DNA of 64,000 bases from Brasenia schreberi (taxonomy: Eukaryota > Streptophyta > Magnoliopsida > Nymphaeales > Cabombaceae). Positions 1 through 11,310 of the stretch are shown in pieces. Numbering within the stretch: the first letter of the stretch is position 1; each line of letters opens with the position of its first letter. The translations under genes were made by a program, and so were the position numbers. The notes beneath the pieces were generated by a model that ran no database searches, was not told where the DNA came from, and worked only from the letters and a program-made list of their open reading frames with translations. The stretch is taken from the NCBI GenBank assembly GCA_036023115.1, contig JAYKKT010000059.1:6022501-6086500 (forward strand), given 5' to 3'.

Positions 1-469
<469 letters not shown>

Positions 470-819
470 ATGGTGTTGGATTGTTCGTGGGATGCTTCAA
501 AGCGGGTCTTGATCTGTTCAGAAACAACTCCAATGGCAAGAAACCCAGCCCACGCAAGGCCCGCGCCGAGCCCAAATCTTCTGCTCAAGGAGGAAGCAAT
601 CCAGTCTGTGGACTCGGGAGTGGTGTTGCTGCTGCTACTGGGACTGGCGATGCTGCTGCTGCTGTTGGTGGTGGGAGTGGTGTTGGTGGTTGTTTTGGTT
701 GGTTTTTGCTGAGATCTTACAGAGATTATGCCGGGCTTCGATGCAGGGAGCAAAGGACATGTTGTTGATGGCTGTGGATGAGGAAGAAATGGCGGTGACT
801 TTGTCAGGAAAGTAGCCAT
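470..819 (-). CDS. FKBP17-2: Plastid FKBP-type peptidyl-prolyl isomerase, FKBP17-2-like, exon 1 (partial)
   Basis: The exon starts at ATG 819 (reading leftward) and encodes about 116 residues. The first 60 are rich in Ser, Thr and Pro with few acidic residues, as in a chloroplast transit peptide. They are followed by DWIASSLSRRFGLGAGLAWAG and FLAIGVVSEQIKTRFEAS, a segment I recognise from the pre-domain region of plant FKBP17-2 thylakoid-lumen immunophilins. The FKBP catalytic domain itself is not in the window. The exon most likely ends at 470, where the minus strand reads CAT|GTTAGT; translation beyond it loses similarity. These proteins are predicted prolyl isomerases; a specific client is not established. 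Identification rests on the conserved segment after the transit peptide. No in-frame stop or frameshift is seen, so the exon looks functional. Confidence 0.78.
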
Positions 820-1549
820 GGCTGCAGATGTAGTATGGCGAGCTTGAAGATGTGTTTAAGGGCCAATACTTGTGAGGCAGCATGACCTTATCCCTTTATC
901 ATGAGAACAAGGACAGGAACAATGAACAGTTGGCTATAGGATACTTCATTCGCCACCTGATTCTGTCACCCGGACACGTCAACTTGAGCTTTAGCGCCCG
1001 GTATTTCTTATTGACGTGTTGTGGCAACATAGACCTGATCTACACATTATATTCCGTCCCTACCTTGTTGTTCCACATGGACACGACTGACTCTGACCCC
1101 AACTTTTATAATATATATATAATTCATGCCTTCGAAAATCAATTTTACTATTCTCTTTTCTTTGTCTAAATCACTCATTTTATTTCTCTTAAGATTTTGA
1201 AAGGTATGATATTTATATAATATAACAAGAATATTAATCTTTCTTTTTCATGGGAAAAAGAAATTAAGAGGCATTCCTTTAAGCCATAATCAAATTTAAG
1301 ATCAATTTCATCTAGAGTTTTATGTTTGAATCTAATCTCCACTTTGTCAAAATTTGATTATACATGGTTCATTGAATGTTTTTCCCTCCAGGTAGACATG
1401 ACCGATTTCAGCTGTCCTGGAACCTAGAATTGTAATAAAATCGGTTCAGGACTGATTTTGTTTATAGTTTTGAAACCAAATCGCTTGAAATCAATAAACA
1501 AAATTAAAAAGTTTTGAATTTAAATAAAATTTTAAAAATACTGAAACCA
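820..1549. other. Upstream region of the FKBP17-2-like gene
   Basis: The part next to 820 should contain the promoter and 5' UTR of the minus-strand FKBP gene. A short plus-strand reading frame at 882-1169 has no recognisable product. From about 1200 the sequence is AT-rich and featureless until the RTE relic. No TATA box could be assigned with confidence. Confidence 0.4.
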
Positions 1550-1551
1550 AG

Positions 1552-1915
1552 TTGAAAGATAAATATTATAGAGCAACAATTAGACCTATTATATTTTATG
1601 GTTATGAGTGTTGGGCAGTTAATCAACAACATATACAAAAAAAATGTTTGTAACAGAAATGAAGATGGTTTAGAAATATAGAAAGATGACTAAATGATGC
1701 TCTCGTAAGAAGATATGAAAAACCAGATTGTAAAAATGTTAAAAGATGAAGAGGACAACCATAAAAATGTTGGAAAGAAACAAAAAGAAAGATCTAGTTT
1801 ATATTGAGCTAACTTCTAGCATGACACATGATAGAGCTATGTGAAAACAAAGAATCCATGTAGCTGACCCATTTAGTATGGAAAAGGCTTAGTTGTTATT
1901 GTTGTTTAACTACGC
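1552..1915 (+). mobile_element. RTE-type LINE 3'-end relic (5' truncated)
   Basis: This stretch matches, with many changes, the 3' end of the RTE element at 47116-50037. It begins at the homolog of AAATATTATAGAGCA and runs through the ATGAAGATG and [15 protein letters not shown] coding segments to a tail ending TAGTTGTTATTGTTG. The conserved pre-tail segment GGAAAAGGCTTAGTTGTT is present. Only the C-terminal part of the LINE protein is represented, with internal deletions and stops. A 5'-truncated copy is the usual product of target-primed reverse transcription. Confidence 0.85.
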
Positions 1916-2659
1916 AATGTATGGTATAATTTAGCACTTCTCCAACATCAAAATTGTTATTATTACATCAACTTGAGTTTGAGGGAAGTGTGAAAGTATC
2001 AAGGAAGTTTCTCAATTGAACATCTTGTTAAAATGTGTCTATCTTGGTATTTTACTGTATTTTCTCATTATAAAGTGTAAATATATATAATCATGCACCA
2101 GGGTCTCACAAAAAGAAGTAGAATAAAAATAAATGCTAACCTCTTCCAACTTCAGCTAGGACAACCGAGATATAGCCACCTATATTGGCGAAATCATCCA
2201 TGAAAGATTTGGGTTCTTGTAGGTGCATGAAAAGTAAGAAATAAAAAAGGAAAATTCTATTTCCATCAAAGGGGATAAAAGGTTTGGAGGTTATATTGGT
2301 GTTCTATGAAATCATGACAACAAATCTCTAATCTATTGATCCGTGGGATTATTCATCAAAACTTCATCATGCAGCATAAGAATTTGTACTTCTATTCTAG
2401 TGCATCTCAAAACGTTCATGTATAGGAACAAGGATGTCACCCTAGTGCTCACCAAGAATGCATGTTCTTTGTTTTTGAATTAATAAATCATAAGGATTTT
2501 CATGGTAAAGATGATGTGAATTTTAGCTGCTGGCCCAACATGATTTTGGTGGAGGCAATCAACCAAAGACTTCTTCCAATCTCCAGCAAAGAATTTTGGA
2601 TTCCTTTAGCATAGCATTTTAGGTCCTCCTTCTGTAAATGAGAAACAGTAGGATGAGAT
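1916..2659. other. Intergenic, no feature recognised
   Basis: AT-rich sequence between the RTE relic and the left LTR of the element at 2660. No coding similarity or repeat structure could be supported. Confidence 0.4.
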
Positions 2660-2926
2660 TGTTTGAAATGAGGTAAGCTACCTGAATTTATTTTATTGAG
2701 AAATGAGATAATCCATATGTAATGAAGGCTTGTTATTTATTGAATATATGATAAGTATTTATAGAGAGAAAGAGAGGAGTGAAAGCTTGCAACATTCTGC
2801 TCTGATTGTTGAAGAGGACCCAACGGTTAGTAAAATAGTTGTTGGGGCCCTCTTGGTGGCCCTAATGACTCTAGTGGCTCTACTATGAATTATCACTAAT
2901 TTGCCCAACTCTATTACACTTTAACA
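2660..2926 (-). repeat. 3' LTR of the TRAP-beta-carrying element
   Basis: The LTR begins (minus strand) with TGTTAAAGTGTAATAGAG at 2926, directly after a purine-rich tract, and ends ...CAAACA at 2660. Part of it matches the sequence starting at 5960. Confidence 0.65.
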
Positions 2927-5414
2927 CCCCTCTTCAAACTTACAGTATGTATACCAAAAGTTTGTTTGAATACTTCATGTACGAATTATCACTAATTGTT
3001 TTAAAAGAAAAATGTTGAACTGTAGAATTCTTTTCCGAAGCTTCAACCTTGCAATCTACCTTAAGATATAACTATAACAAAACTTATAGAATTAATCTCC
3101 ATTAAAAGTATTAAGATCTCATAACTCAAAACATGAAAACCTATGTTTTCAAAGAAGTTCTTTAATGAAAAATATTGATCGTCTAAGTATGATTGTTAAA
3201 TATAATAAATATTTTCATAAATCACTACAAACTCCTGATATTACAAAAAGGTCTTGGTATACCAAACAAACTTTAAGGCTAAGCTCAAACCATCCAAAAC
3301 AATAAAACAAACTTTAAGACTAAACTCAAACCATCAAAATCAATCAAATGCCAAGGTCCTTAAATAAGTCACAATCTCAAATGTGATTCTATGATTTCAA
3401 GAATAAGATAATCTACCAAGATGATTAAAAAATGTTTTAAATATATACAAAAATATTTGTAAACTTAATATTTTTTTAAGAATCTTTTCAACATAAAAGT
3501 TTGTCTCGAAAAACAAAAAAATTTATTACAATTTTATCGTTCACACAAAATGCTCAAATATAGCAAATGAATAGTCAATACTCAAGGCAAAACTCTTTTT
3601 ACACATTATTTTCAAATACTTATATTAAGCACAAGTTTATCAAGATAACAATAAATATATTTTTAACATTGACTCATCTCCAACCAATAGCCAACATGAA
3701 ACAACTTAATCACAAAGGTCTTCAACAAAAAGCCAACAAACATGACATATAGTAATAACACGAAGATCTTAATCACATGAAAATACAACTTCAAAGTTAT
3801 CAAGATAATAAATTATTAAATAACAATAAGTGTATCTTAAAACATTAACTAAACTTTAACTAATACCCAACAACATCAAACACCTTAATTACAAAGATCT
3901 TCAATAAAAGGCCAACAAAAGTGACATATAGCCATAATATAGATATCTTAATCATACAAAGAGATGCAACTTATTGTCTAACAAACAACAAATTATCTTC
4001 TAAATGAGATAGCAAATAATTGATCCAACAAATGTTTAAAATAAACAAGTTGGAAAGAGAACACATGTATGAACTCAAATTTGAATACTAAACAAGATCA
4101 AAATGGATCCAAACACTGCTTTGGGTCTAGATATGGTCTAACAAGAATCTCATATTTAACAAAAATTGGGTTTCGATCTAAGACCTATTATACAACCCGA
4201 CTGCATATAAAGTATAAACACAAGTCTCTATCTCTCCTGCACACTGACAGACCCTCTCTGTTGAACATCGAGAGATCGCCTTTGCCATCAACGCTAGCAA
4301 CTACCATCATTTTCATCATCATCGTCCCATCCAGCGCCTCACCACCACCTAGACCACCATCTCAACCCCCGCCTCCACATTGGCCATCATCATCGTGGCT
4401 CGCTTGTGTGGCCATCAACTCTTCGCCTCTTTCTCTCTCACTGACATCTCTCTAGGTGCGAGAGGGTTGTGTTTAAAATATGAAGAACCTCCACTGCCTA
4501 GCCATAGCGCCCAAATCGTCAAACAGGTGTGGATATGCTTTGTTGAGAACTACCAACTTCACGCTTCTATCTACTACTTTGTATGACTCACACCTCTCAA
4601 CCACCGTCTCTTCTTCCCAGCCAGAAGCCCCAAAACCACCATTTCTCACTGCTTGAACCACCCTTAACTAGCCTCGCCCTTCCAGAAACCAGTCATCTAC
4701 TTCTCCTCTTTGCTTGAAGGCAAGAATGAAACCTCCTCATCTTCCTTCCACCATAACTACACCATTCAAACCCTATAAACAGTTTTTTCTTTACCAACAT
4801 CCTTAATTGTCACCGTCCTAACATCAACTCAGAATAGAGTCACTGTTCGATGGAAACAGTCCCTTCCATCTAGTGGATATTGGCTTCTGCTGATCAAATT
4901 GCCAGTTCTCGGTGTCAGATTTCAACAAGGAAGCGTAAGAGCCCTCTTCCATCGCCATTATTTCCTTCACAAGTGTCTCACATATCTCGTCCACCAACTC
5001 GTCGTTGGCCTAAACTACCACCGTCTCGTCTCACCAGAAAAACTACTGCCCATTGGAGATCCCTCACCTCCACCTACTGGAACAGCCATCCTCAAACGCC
5101 CTAGCAGCGAACCACCTCATCGATCTCCACCTAAATCGCATCATCAACTAAAAATTGCCACTTTTGCCATCCAAATCCACGATAGTCTCCTTTCACGCAC
5201 CGTGACCAAAGGAATTGCAATCAAAAGTCGATTGCCCCCTCTACCACCCAAAACCCTCAACTACCGACCCAAAGCCATCAACCATCGCCCAAAACCTTAT
5301 CACTACCTACCATAACCTCGACTCTAGCCACCCCACGTCTCACCCAAAATCATTGGCACCAGCTCCACCACCCCCTACCTCTCTTTTGCCAACAACCTTG
5401 TGGTCACTCTTTTT

Positions 5415-5723
5415 TTCTTGAACTCTAGAACGAAGGAGTGTGAAACAAAGGCACCCGCATCAAGATGTTCCCATGACTTGGAAGTGCTACCCATGACAAA
5501 ATCAAAGATGTTTTTTGTCCAGCTATTGTCGCTAAGGCTTACATTATAAGCCATTCCTAGTCCTTGATTATTGAGATCGATGGAGACAGAGAATCGCTCA
5601 ACACCGGATTTGAGCCTCAAGACATCGACTTTCTTGGCGATCAGGAATGGGCCATCGAGAGACAACACGAAAGCAAATGAAGCCAAGAGAAGGAGCAAGA
5701 AGGAAGAGCTCCAATCTCGCCAT
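5415..5723 (-). pseudogene. Captured fragment of translocon-associated protein subunit beta (TRAP-beta/SSR2)
   Basis: Minus-strand translation gives a start (MARLELF) and then, after one frameshift near 5690, LLLLASFAFVLSLDGPFLIA, LRLKSGVERFSVSIDL, NQG, AYNVSLSDNSW, FDFV, TSKSWEHLDAG and VSHSFVLEFK. This order matches the signal peptide and lumenal domain of plant TRAP-beta, an ER-membrane subunit that associates with the Sec61 translocon. Similarity stops at about 5415, before the rest of the lumenal domain and the membrane anchor. No intron interrupts the fragment, and a purine-rich 5' leader precedes the start, so it looks like a copied mRNA 5' end. It lies in the interior of an LTR element, in the element's sense direction. 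The frameshift and the missing C-terminus make it a pseudogene or a raw captured fragment. Confidence 0.8.
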
Positions 5724-5959
5724 TTCTTCCCCTCTTCTCTTCTCTCTCCCCTCTCTTCTTCTCTCTATTGAATACAGAACCCTCTTCACCCATCCTTAGC
5801 ATGTCAAGGCCATTGTGAGGGCCATTCACTACTGCAACTACCAATATCATACATATCAACTACTGAGAGCCAATCACCAACGCAACCAGCTAAGACCGTT
5901 GCCGATCATCCATCGCCGTAGAGTCCCACCGCACCATTGAATCACCTACATTGATACCA

Positions 5960-6060
5960 TGTTAGGAATAAGGCAAGGTACTGAATTCATTTTATTATAA
6001 TGCTTGTTGTTTATCGAATACATAAGTATTTATAGAGAGAAAGAAGAGCAAAAGCTATCC
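5960..6060 (-). repeat. 5' LTR (part) of the TRAP-beta-carrying element
   Basis: The sequence next to the primer-binding site matches the 2660-2790 LTR, including the TATTTATAGAGAGAAAG block, then diverges. The full LTR may extend to about 6240. Confidence 0.55.
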
Positions 6061-6365
6061 CTGGTCCACTGGGACGTGATTACAAATAAAAACTTACGGG
6101 CCCTATTGATCCAACCCTATGAGAAACTTGAAACTTCGAACGAAGGACTGTGTAATACAAATTATGAAGCATCTCCACTTATCCTAGATTTTCTCCACTT
6201 ATCCTAGATTTTCACTTAGCGTGAAGTTGGCCACTTGAAAGCCTGATTGACGGGGAATTCAACCTTTTCCAAAAACAAATAGCGTTACCAAAATGGTTGC
6301 TTTTTTGCCAAACTCCCTTACTCATGTCATTCCACTATTGGTTCTGGTACTTCAAGTATGCGTCA

Positions 6366-6416
6366 ACTTGCGTCTTCGCTGCTTAAATCGGGATTCAAAG
6401 TCCAGGGTTCAAACTT
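6366..6416 (+). pseudogene. Fragment of exon 1 of a 6PGDH-like/aldolase fusion gene
   Basis: Plus-strand translation reads QLASSLLKSGFKVQG. I recognise the N-terminal dinucleotide-fold segment of the large plant protein with two 6-phosphogluconate-dehydrogenase-like domains and a class II aldolase domain (the Arabidopsis At1g18270 type). Only about 50 bases are similar and no flanking exon was found. A second, inverted copy of this exon lies at 8318-8422. Confidence 0.5.
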
Positions 6417-6419
6417 GGC

Positions 6420-8317
6420 TCAACCATATTTATTTATTATAAAGTGTTGCTTAGTCACATTCCTTTGGCACAACAAAATTTCAGTTATTGACAGTTTACT
6501 GCTGCATATGTTTCATTTTGAAAAACTGTAGAATGGTTCTGGATATATCTTGTAGAATGGTTCTGGATATATCTTTTTTCTTCATGTATAGTATATGTAC
6601 CTGTATTGCAATTGCACATGTATGCATATTTACTTGATGAATAAATGATAGTGTGCATATGTTGCAGGGAAAGGGACTTATCGCCTACTTATCAACTTCT
6701 TGTATTAGGCTCTCTTTGGCAAGCAGATACAGGGCAAAGTAAACACTCACAGCCATCAGTGTTGACCCCATCACCTATCTGGGATAAAAGAAACATGGAG
6801 TTGCATGCCGGTAGACCCCAAATCCGCATTTTCTTGTCCATCCTAAAGGTGTTCCAAACCCATCCCTGTCACCAGATTTTTCTATCTGGAAACTGTTCTG
6901 GTGAATGCCATACATGTTCCAATAAATGGCATGTTCCAAACGCTTGACATTTTGCAAATCCCAGGCAGGCAGCATCCTTTATTCAGCCTTTCAGTTTCCT
7001 CACCGGCTCTCAAACACAGCATCAATGTCCATATAGGCAAGTCCACAACCAAATTAGTGAGAATCAACTTCTGAACTACCCAAATTATGATCCAGAGCAA
7101 GTTTATGATGGCTTAAAAGGCAATCTCCCATAAAACTCCTTTTAAACAAAGTCATGCTCATGCCTTTTGATTGCCAAAGACCTAAGAGTTGTTTCCTAGC
7201 AGATGGATCATACCTAACACATCCATCTGATGAGATGCTAGTATGCTACCCAACTATGGTGAGAAGAACAAAACTTGAGGTGTGCACACCTTTTTGAACG
7301 CATCCAAGTATCGAGGTGTCTCTGTAGAAAATGTAAATATTTGAACAGTTTCATGGTTTAAGACCACTTTTATGTGATAGTAAACCCTCAGCCTTTTGTT
7401 TGCAACAATTGACAGCTCCTACCAAGGGAAGTTAACAATTAATGGACTCCTCTCACTTTTCAATTAAGGTATATGCTAGCATATCTATACAAATCTCAAC
7501 CATATGTAAAGACATTGCAAAAATTACACATGAACTTTTATAGGTGTACTTTTTTTGGAAAAAAATATGTTTACTTTAAGAAATATATATTTTTTGTTTT
7601 TAATGTCAACTATCCATCTTTTTCATTGTCATAAGATTGAGATTTATATGGACATGATATAATGTAAAGTGACTAGCAAGATTTGTACATGCTAGCAACT
7701 TTATATGCTAATATATTCATACAAATCTCACGATTAAAGAAATGGATAGTTGAGATTCAATAAGAAAAAAAATCTTTTTGAATGAAGTTCACGTATATAA
7801 ACTAGAGGTACTTTTTGCTTTGGAAAAACTCAATCATCTATCACCTATGGAAAGTAGAAAGTTGATCGTGTCGTGTCCTCTTATATATATATGCGTGTGT
7901 GCAGGGAGGGAGAGAGAGAGTGGTGTCAGTCTGCATACGGCTGCGAACGGGAACTCGATCATACGGGTACAAAGGGAACCACTCCAGTGGCTCTACTGGA
8001 GCTCAAACTGAATCACGATTCGTGACTCCAACATGAATGACTCAAAGACGGAACGCGATACCCTCGACCTGCTCATGGGATCTCGAATTCTCAGACAAAA
8101 AAAAAACTTGTGTAAACAAGGACCTTTATTCGTGATTAATGCTTTCTTCACACGAATGCAATAAAAAAAATGAAAACGAAATTATCGACCTAAAAAAAGC
8201 CAAAAACGCACCAAATATCAAGTATGCAGGTTAGATGAACGATGCTAAGAAGAAACAATAACATAAGGTTTGGAGAAAAAAAACCCACAAAGAAGTAGAG
8301 AAGAAAAATAGATAGTA
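6420..8317. other. Intergenic sequence with short direct repeats, no gene assigned
   Basis: A 22-bp direct duplication (TAGAATGGTTCTGGATATAT core) lies at about 6529-6573. Reading frames of 60-100 codons at 6640-7100 on both strands have no recognised product. The stretch 7480-7780 contains two copies of a TATGCTA...CATACAAATCTCA motif, as seen in small non-autonomous transposons, but no clear ends. Confidence 0.35.
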
Positions 8318-8422
8318 CCTCGAAGCCCTGGACTTTGAACCCCGATTTAAGCAGCAAATACGCCATTGGATTTCCAAGCAAAGGTCGTCAATGCCCAAGA
8401 ATCCGACGGTCCAAATCGCCAT
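8318..8422 (-). pseudogene. Exon 1-like fragment of a 6PGDH-like/aldolase fusion gene
   Basis: The minus strand starts MAIWTVGFLGIDDLCLEIQ and, after a one-base frame change, continues MAYLLLKSGFKVQGFE. This corresponds to the N-terminal NAD-binding fold of the plant 6PGDH-like/aldolase fusion protein. A good donor (CGAG|GTACTATC) follows at about 8317, so it resembles exon 1. The frame change and the absence of later exons nearby indicate a pseudogene or captured exon. Confidence 0.55.
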
Positions 8423-9441
8423 TTCTTCCTAGCAAAACAACTAACCGAACCTTAGCGATTTCTACAAGGGAAAGCACGAAGTGGTAAGCATCAGTCGATC
8501 ACTATAAGACGGAGTGACCACTGAAACTTTTGCGTAGACCACGATCACAACGTCGGATTATTTAAAAAATTGTCGATCTTTTCCGGGAATCGGACAAATG
8601 ATGCGTTGCAGACGCCTGTCCATTGAGATTATTCCCAATTTCTCGTAGCGTGGTTGTGGTGTGAAATTGAGAAATGAAAAGTGGATAAAGAAGAGGACGG
8701 AGTTTCGTAAACGTTTGCTGGCAAGCAGCCAAGAGGCGAAAATGGAACCGTCGTCCTTGTCTCGAATATTTGGCGGGTAAACGTGGTTATGGCGATTAAA
8801 GGAATGACCTTTTATGATTGTTTTCAAATATTCAACATATAGTGGTTGGCAGTGATGAAATTCCTACTGCCTCCAGGAGTCTTCATTAAGCTTTAGTTTT
8901 AAGAATTCGAATTATTGTCGAAGTAAAAATATATGAATTTTGATTAGGACTCATCAAATGAATCGCCTAGTTTATTTGAAGCGAGGTTTGATGTGATACA
9001 TGCATGGTTGTCAAGACCTTGATTTTGGATATTAAGATCGCATGGTCTTGCATGTGCTCAAGGCAAAATGGTTGAACACTTTATACGATATCAATGAGAT
9101 GCCTGCATTGTTCTTGGAATCCTGTGCCCCTCGTATTATATATGAGTGGTATTGATGCTTAGGTTTTTGTTCGAGGTATGATAGCAAAACCAAGGCAATT
9201 GGATTTTACTACCAAGTTTTTGATAAAGTTTTTGTGCCGATATCTCCTTTAGTGTCTTAGTTTTGTACTTAAATTGGGCTTATTTTTGTTATGAATATAC
9301 CTAGACATAGTTTTCTCAGATTGGGATCAATAGTTTAAATCGGATTGAGTGGTATATATATAATATATATATAATATAAGAATTTTTAAATATAGAAAAA
9401 ACGGATATAAGTGGACAGCATCATCAGATAGACAAAATCCA

Positions 9442-9515
<74 letters not shown>

Positions 9516-9925
9516 CCTATTGCAAGTTGACAACCCACCCCGTCGCCGTCCCTATGAGGGTGGTGTGTATTTTAAGACCAGTGGGAGGAAGGTTATTTAT
9601 TGCAAGTTGACAAAATATAACTAAAGTAAAGTTCTTTCCAGTTAACTTTGAAATAAAAGGCATAGGGTGAAGTTACTGATTCTTTTCAACATTAAGATTC
9701 ATCACAATAGTTTTATGGATGTTGCCTGTCTTGTGTGAAGAATCCTGCATGTGCAAACTTTGCAAAGATACGTAATGCAAGGCAACTCTCTCAATTGGCA
9801 CCGTTTCAGATACCAAGACATGTGATATCTATGAGAGACTCATACGAGCCATGTGCATACCAATTCATACTTTAAAGCACTTAAGGATTTCAATCCTTGA
9901 AATTGTGCAACTAGAGCATCAGTTC
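8423..9925. other. Intergenic, no gene recognised
   Basis: The first 400 bases resemble sequence upstream of an exon but contain no recognisable coding segment. The rest is AT-rich and contains the microsatellite at 9447-9514. Confidence 0.35.
9447..9514. repeat. Compound microsatellite (TA)n-(TG)n
   Basis: A run of TA units changes directly to a run of TG units. Confidence 0.97.
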
Positions 9926-10000
9926 AGCGGCAGGGTGCTGTCACACCCTTGCTGCAAGTGGGGAGCTTAACTCGTTTGTATGTGTGTGTGGCTTTCGCTT
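9926..10000 (+). mobile_element. SINE-like remnant with tRNA-type A box
   Basis: The stretch contains TTCAGCGGCAGGGTGCT, close to the A-box segment seen again at 11160-11310 and on the minus strand at 59984-60110. The B box is weak here. It is called by similarity among these copies. Confidence 0.4.
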
Positions 10001-10027
10001 CCATTGTAGATGAGGGGAGTTGTGAAT

Positions 10028-11146
10028 AGGGGTGAGCATACTTCGTTTTAACCGAAGATTCGAACTGACTCGAACCATAATTTTTTGGTTCGGTTTGGGT
10101 TTGTATAATATGGGTTCAGGTTCGGTTTAGTTTTTAAAAATAGTTTGGTTTTTTATTCGATTTCAGTTTTATGGAATCCAAAACCGAATTGCATTCCTCA
10201 ACATACACACACCCCTCTCGTGTCCTAGTTTATGCCTTGCCTTCTCATTTACCCTTGACGCCCTTAATCTGCAGCTCCGGGTCGAAATGTGAGGTGACGT
10301 TGGAGACGATGCATAGGACAAAGATGAGAGTGGTGTCAATGATTGGAGAGGATGGCTGTGACGAAGCGCTCGATGTGGCTGGCCTGTTGCGACCGCATTT
10401 TGAGGACCTTGATGGCATTGGTGTCGAAGGGATTGATGAGTTCACAGAGAACCCTTCTCTTGTTTTCTCTTTGTATGAATGCATAATATTTATAGACAAG
10501 TTCTCTTGAAGGAGGTTTTATTGGGTGTTTCTCTTCAAACGATTCTAAGGGTGGCAAATGGACAATTTGGTGTTATGGTGCTTCTCACCCATTTGGCCGG
10601 TGCACAAGGTGTAGCAATTTGAAGAAGCGCCTCCTTTCTGTATGCCTCTCGTGTTCCTCGATGATTGGAAGTTTATATGTTAAAACTGTGATCCTTTGAT
10701 CGGAAGAGATGTTTTTCATCTTATTTATTTTTTCTTTGTATTTTGTTTTAGCTTTTAGTTACTGTTTAGTTGTGTTCAAGAGCACATGTAACTGAAGTTG
10801 TGTATGAACCCGAATAACCGAACTAATTGTAGAATCGGAGTCGAGTGATGCATTCTTTGTTGTTGCTTTCGTTGCTAGAAAGTTATGTTTCTGTGCGTCA
10901 AATGACTTTCGATCCTTTTAAGGAGCGGGAACGGAGGTTTGTCTGTTTCGAGGTTTCTTCACAGTAGTCTTTTTCGAGAGATCTTTTTTTTTATATTTTT
11001 TTCTGTAGGTCAGTTCTCTATTATGCACTCTCACTCTCCTAGCTATTCACGTTGGGTTTTCCTCTTCTCACGAGAATAGTCATCGTTAGTTGTAGAGTTT
11101 GATTCAGTTCAGTTAGTGAACCGAACCGACGGATGCACACCCTGAT
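10028..11146. mobile_element. hAT-like non-autonomous DNA transposon
   Basis: The left end reads AGGGGTGAGCAT followed by a CCGAA/GGTTCGGTTT-rich stretch. The right end reads ACCGAACCGACGGATGCACACCCTGA. As inverted repeats the ends pair as AGGGGTGAGCAT with CAGGGTGTGCAT. Flanks TTGTGAAT and TTGCAAAT match at 6 of 8 positions, consistent with a decayed 8-bp duplication. Reading frames inside (10171-10509 plus; 10245-10557 minus) show no transposase motif. Confidence 0.45.
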
Positions 11147-11159
11147 TGCAAATGCGTAA

Positions 11160-11310
11160 GTCTCTAGCTCAACGGCAGAGTTCTCTGATGGCACGTTCGA
11201 CTTCCCTTTGTAGCAGAGAGGAGTTAAATGCACCCTCAACGGCAGGGTGCTCTGACGCCCTTGTGCAGGCAGGAGGAGTTCGACTCGTGAGGGGGTGAAT
11301 CACTTCGACC
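11160..11310 (+). mobile_element. Tandem SINE-like units with A and B boxes
   Basis: Two successive units each have an A-box-like segment (AGCTCAACGGCAGAG; CCTCAACGGCAGGGTGCTC) followed by a B-box-like segment (CGTTCGACTTCCC; GAGTTCGACTCG). This layout is that of tRNA-derived SINEs. No complete tRNA cloverleaf could be drawn, so neither is a tRNA gene. Confidence 0.5.

Larger units (their letters stand above)
2660..6060 (-). mobile_element. Non-autonomous LTR retrotransposon carrying a host TRAP-beta transcript fragment
   Basis: Read on the minus strand, the element has an LTR at about 5960 and beyond that ends ...CTAACA and is followed at once by a primer-binding site starting TGGTATCA (plus strand tgatacca at 5952-5959). 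A second LTR at 2660-2926 is preceded by a polypurine tract (plus strand cccctcttcaaactt, 2927-2941). The two LTRs share a diverged block around TTATTGAATA...AAGTATTTATAGAGAGAAAG. The interior of about 3 kb shows no gag, protease, integrase or reverse transcriptase. It does contain an intronless TRAP-beta fragment. The outer edge of the right LTR is not clear beyond about 6060, and no matching TSD was found, so the ends are approximate. Confidence 0.68.

Noticed and set aside
4380..5421. Overlapping plus-strand frames rich in Pro, Ser and Thr
   Set aside because: Low-complexity CCA/CAT-rich sequence inside the LTR element; no family similarity on the plus strand.
6645..7100. Gene exons on either strand
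   Set aside because: Frames of 60-100 codons on both strands, none with a recognisable family segment.
10171..10509. 112-codon frame as a host gene or transposase
   Set aside because: No recognisable motif; bounded by hAT-like ends and overlapped by frames on the other strand.
11160..11310. tRNA genes
   Set aside because: A and B boxes are present but no acceptor stem or cloverleaf can be formed.
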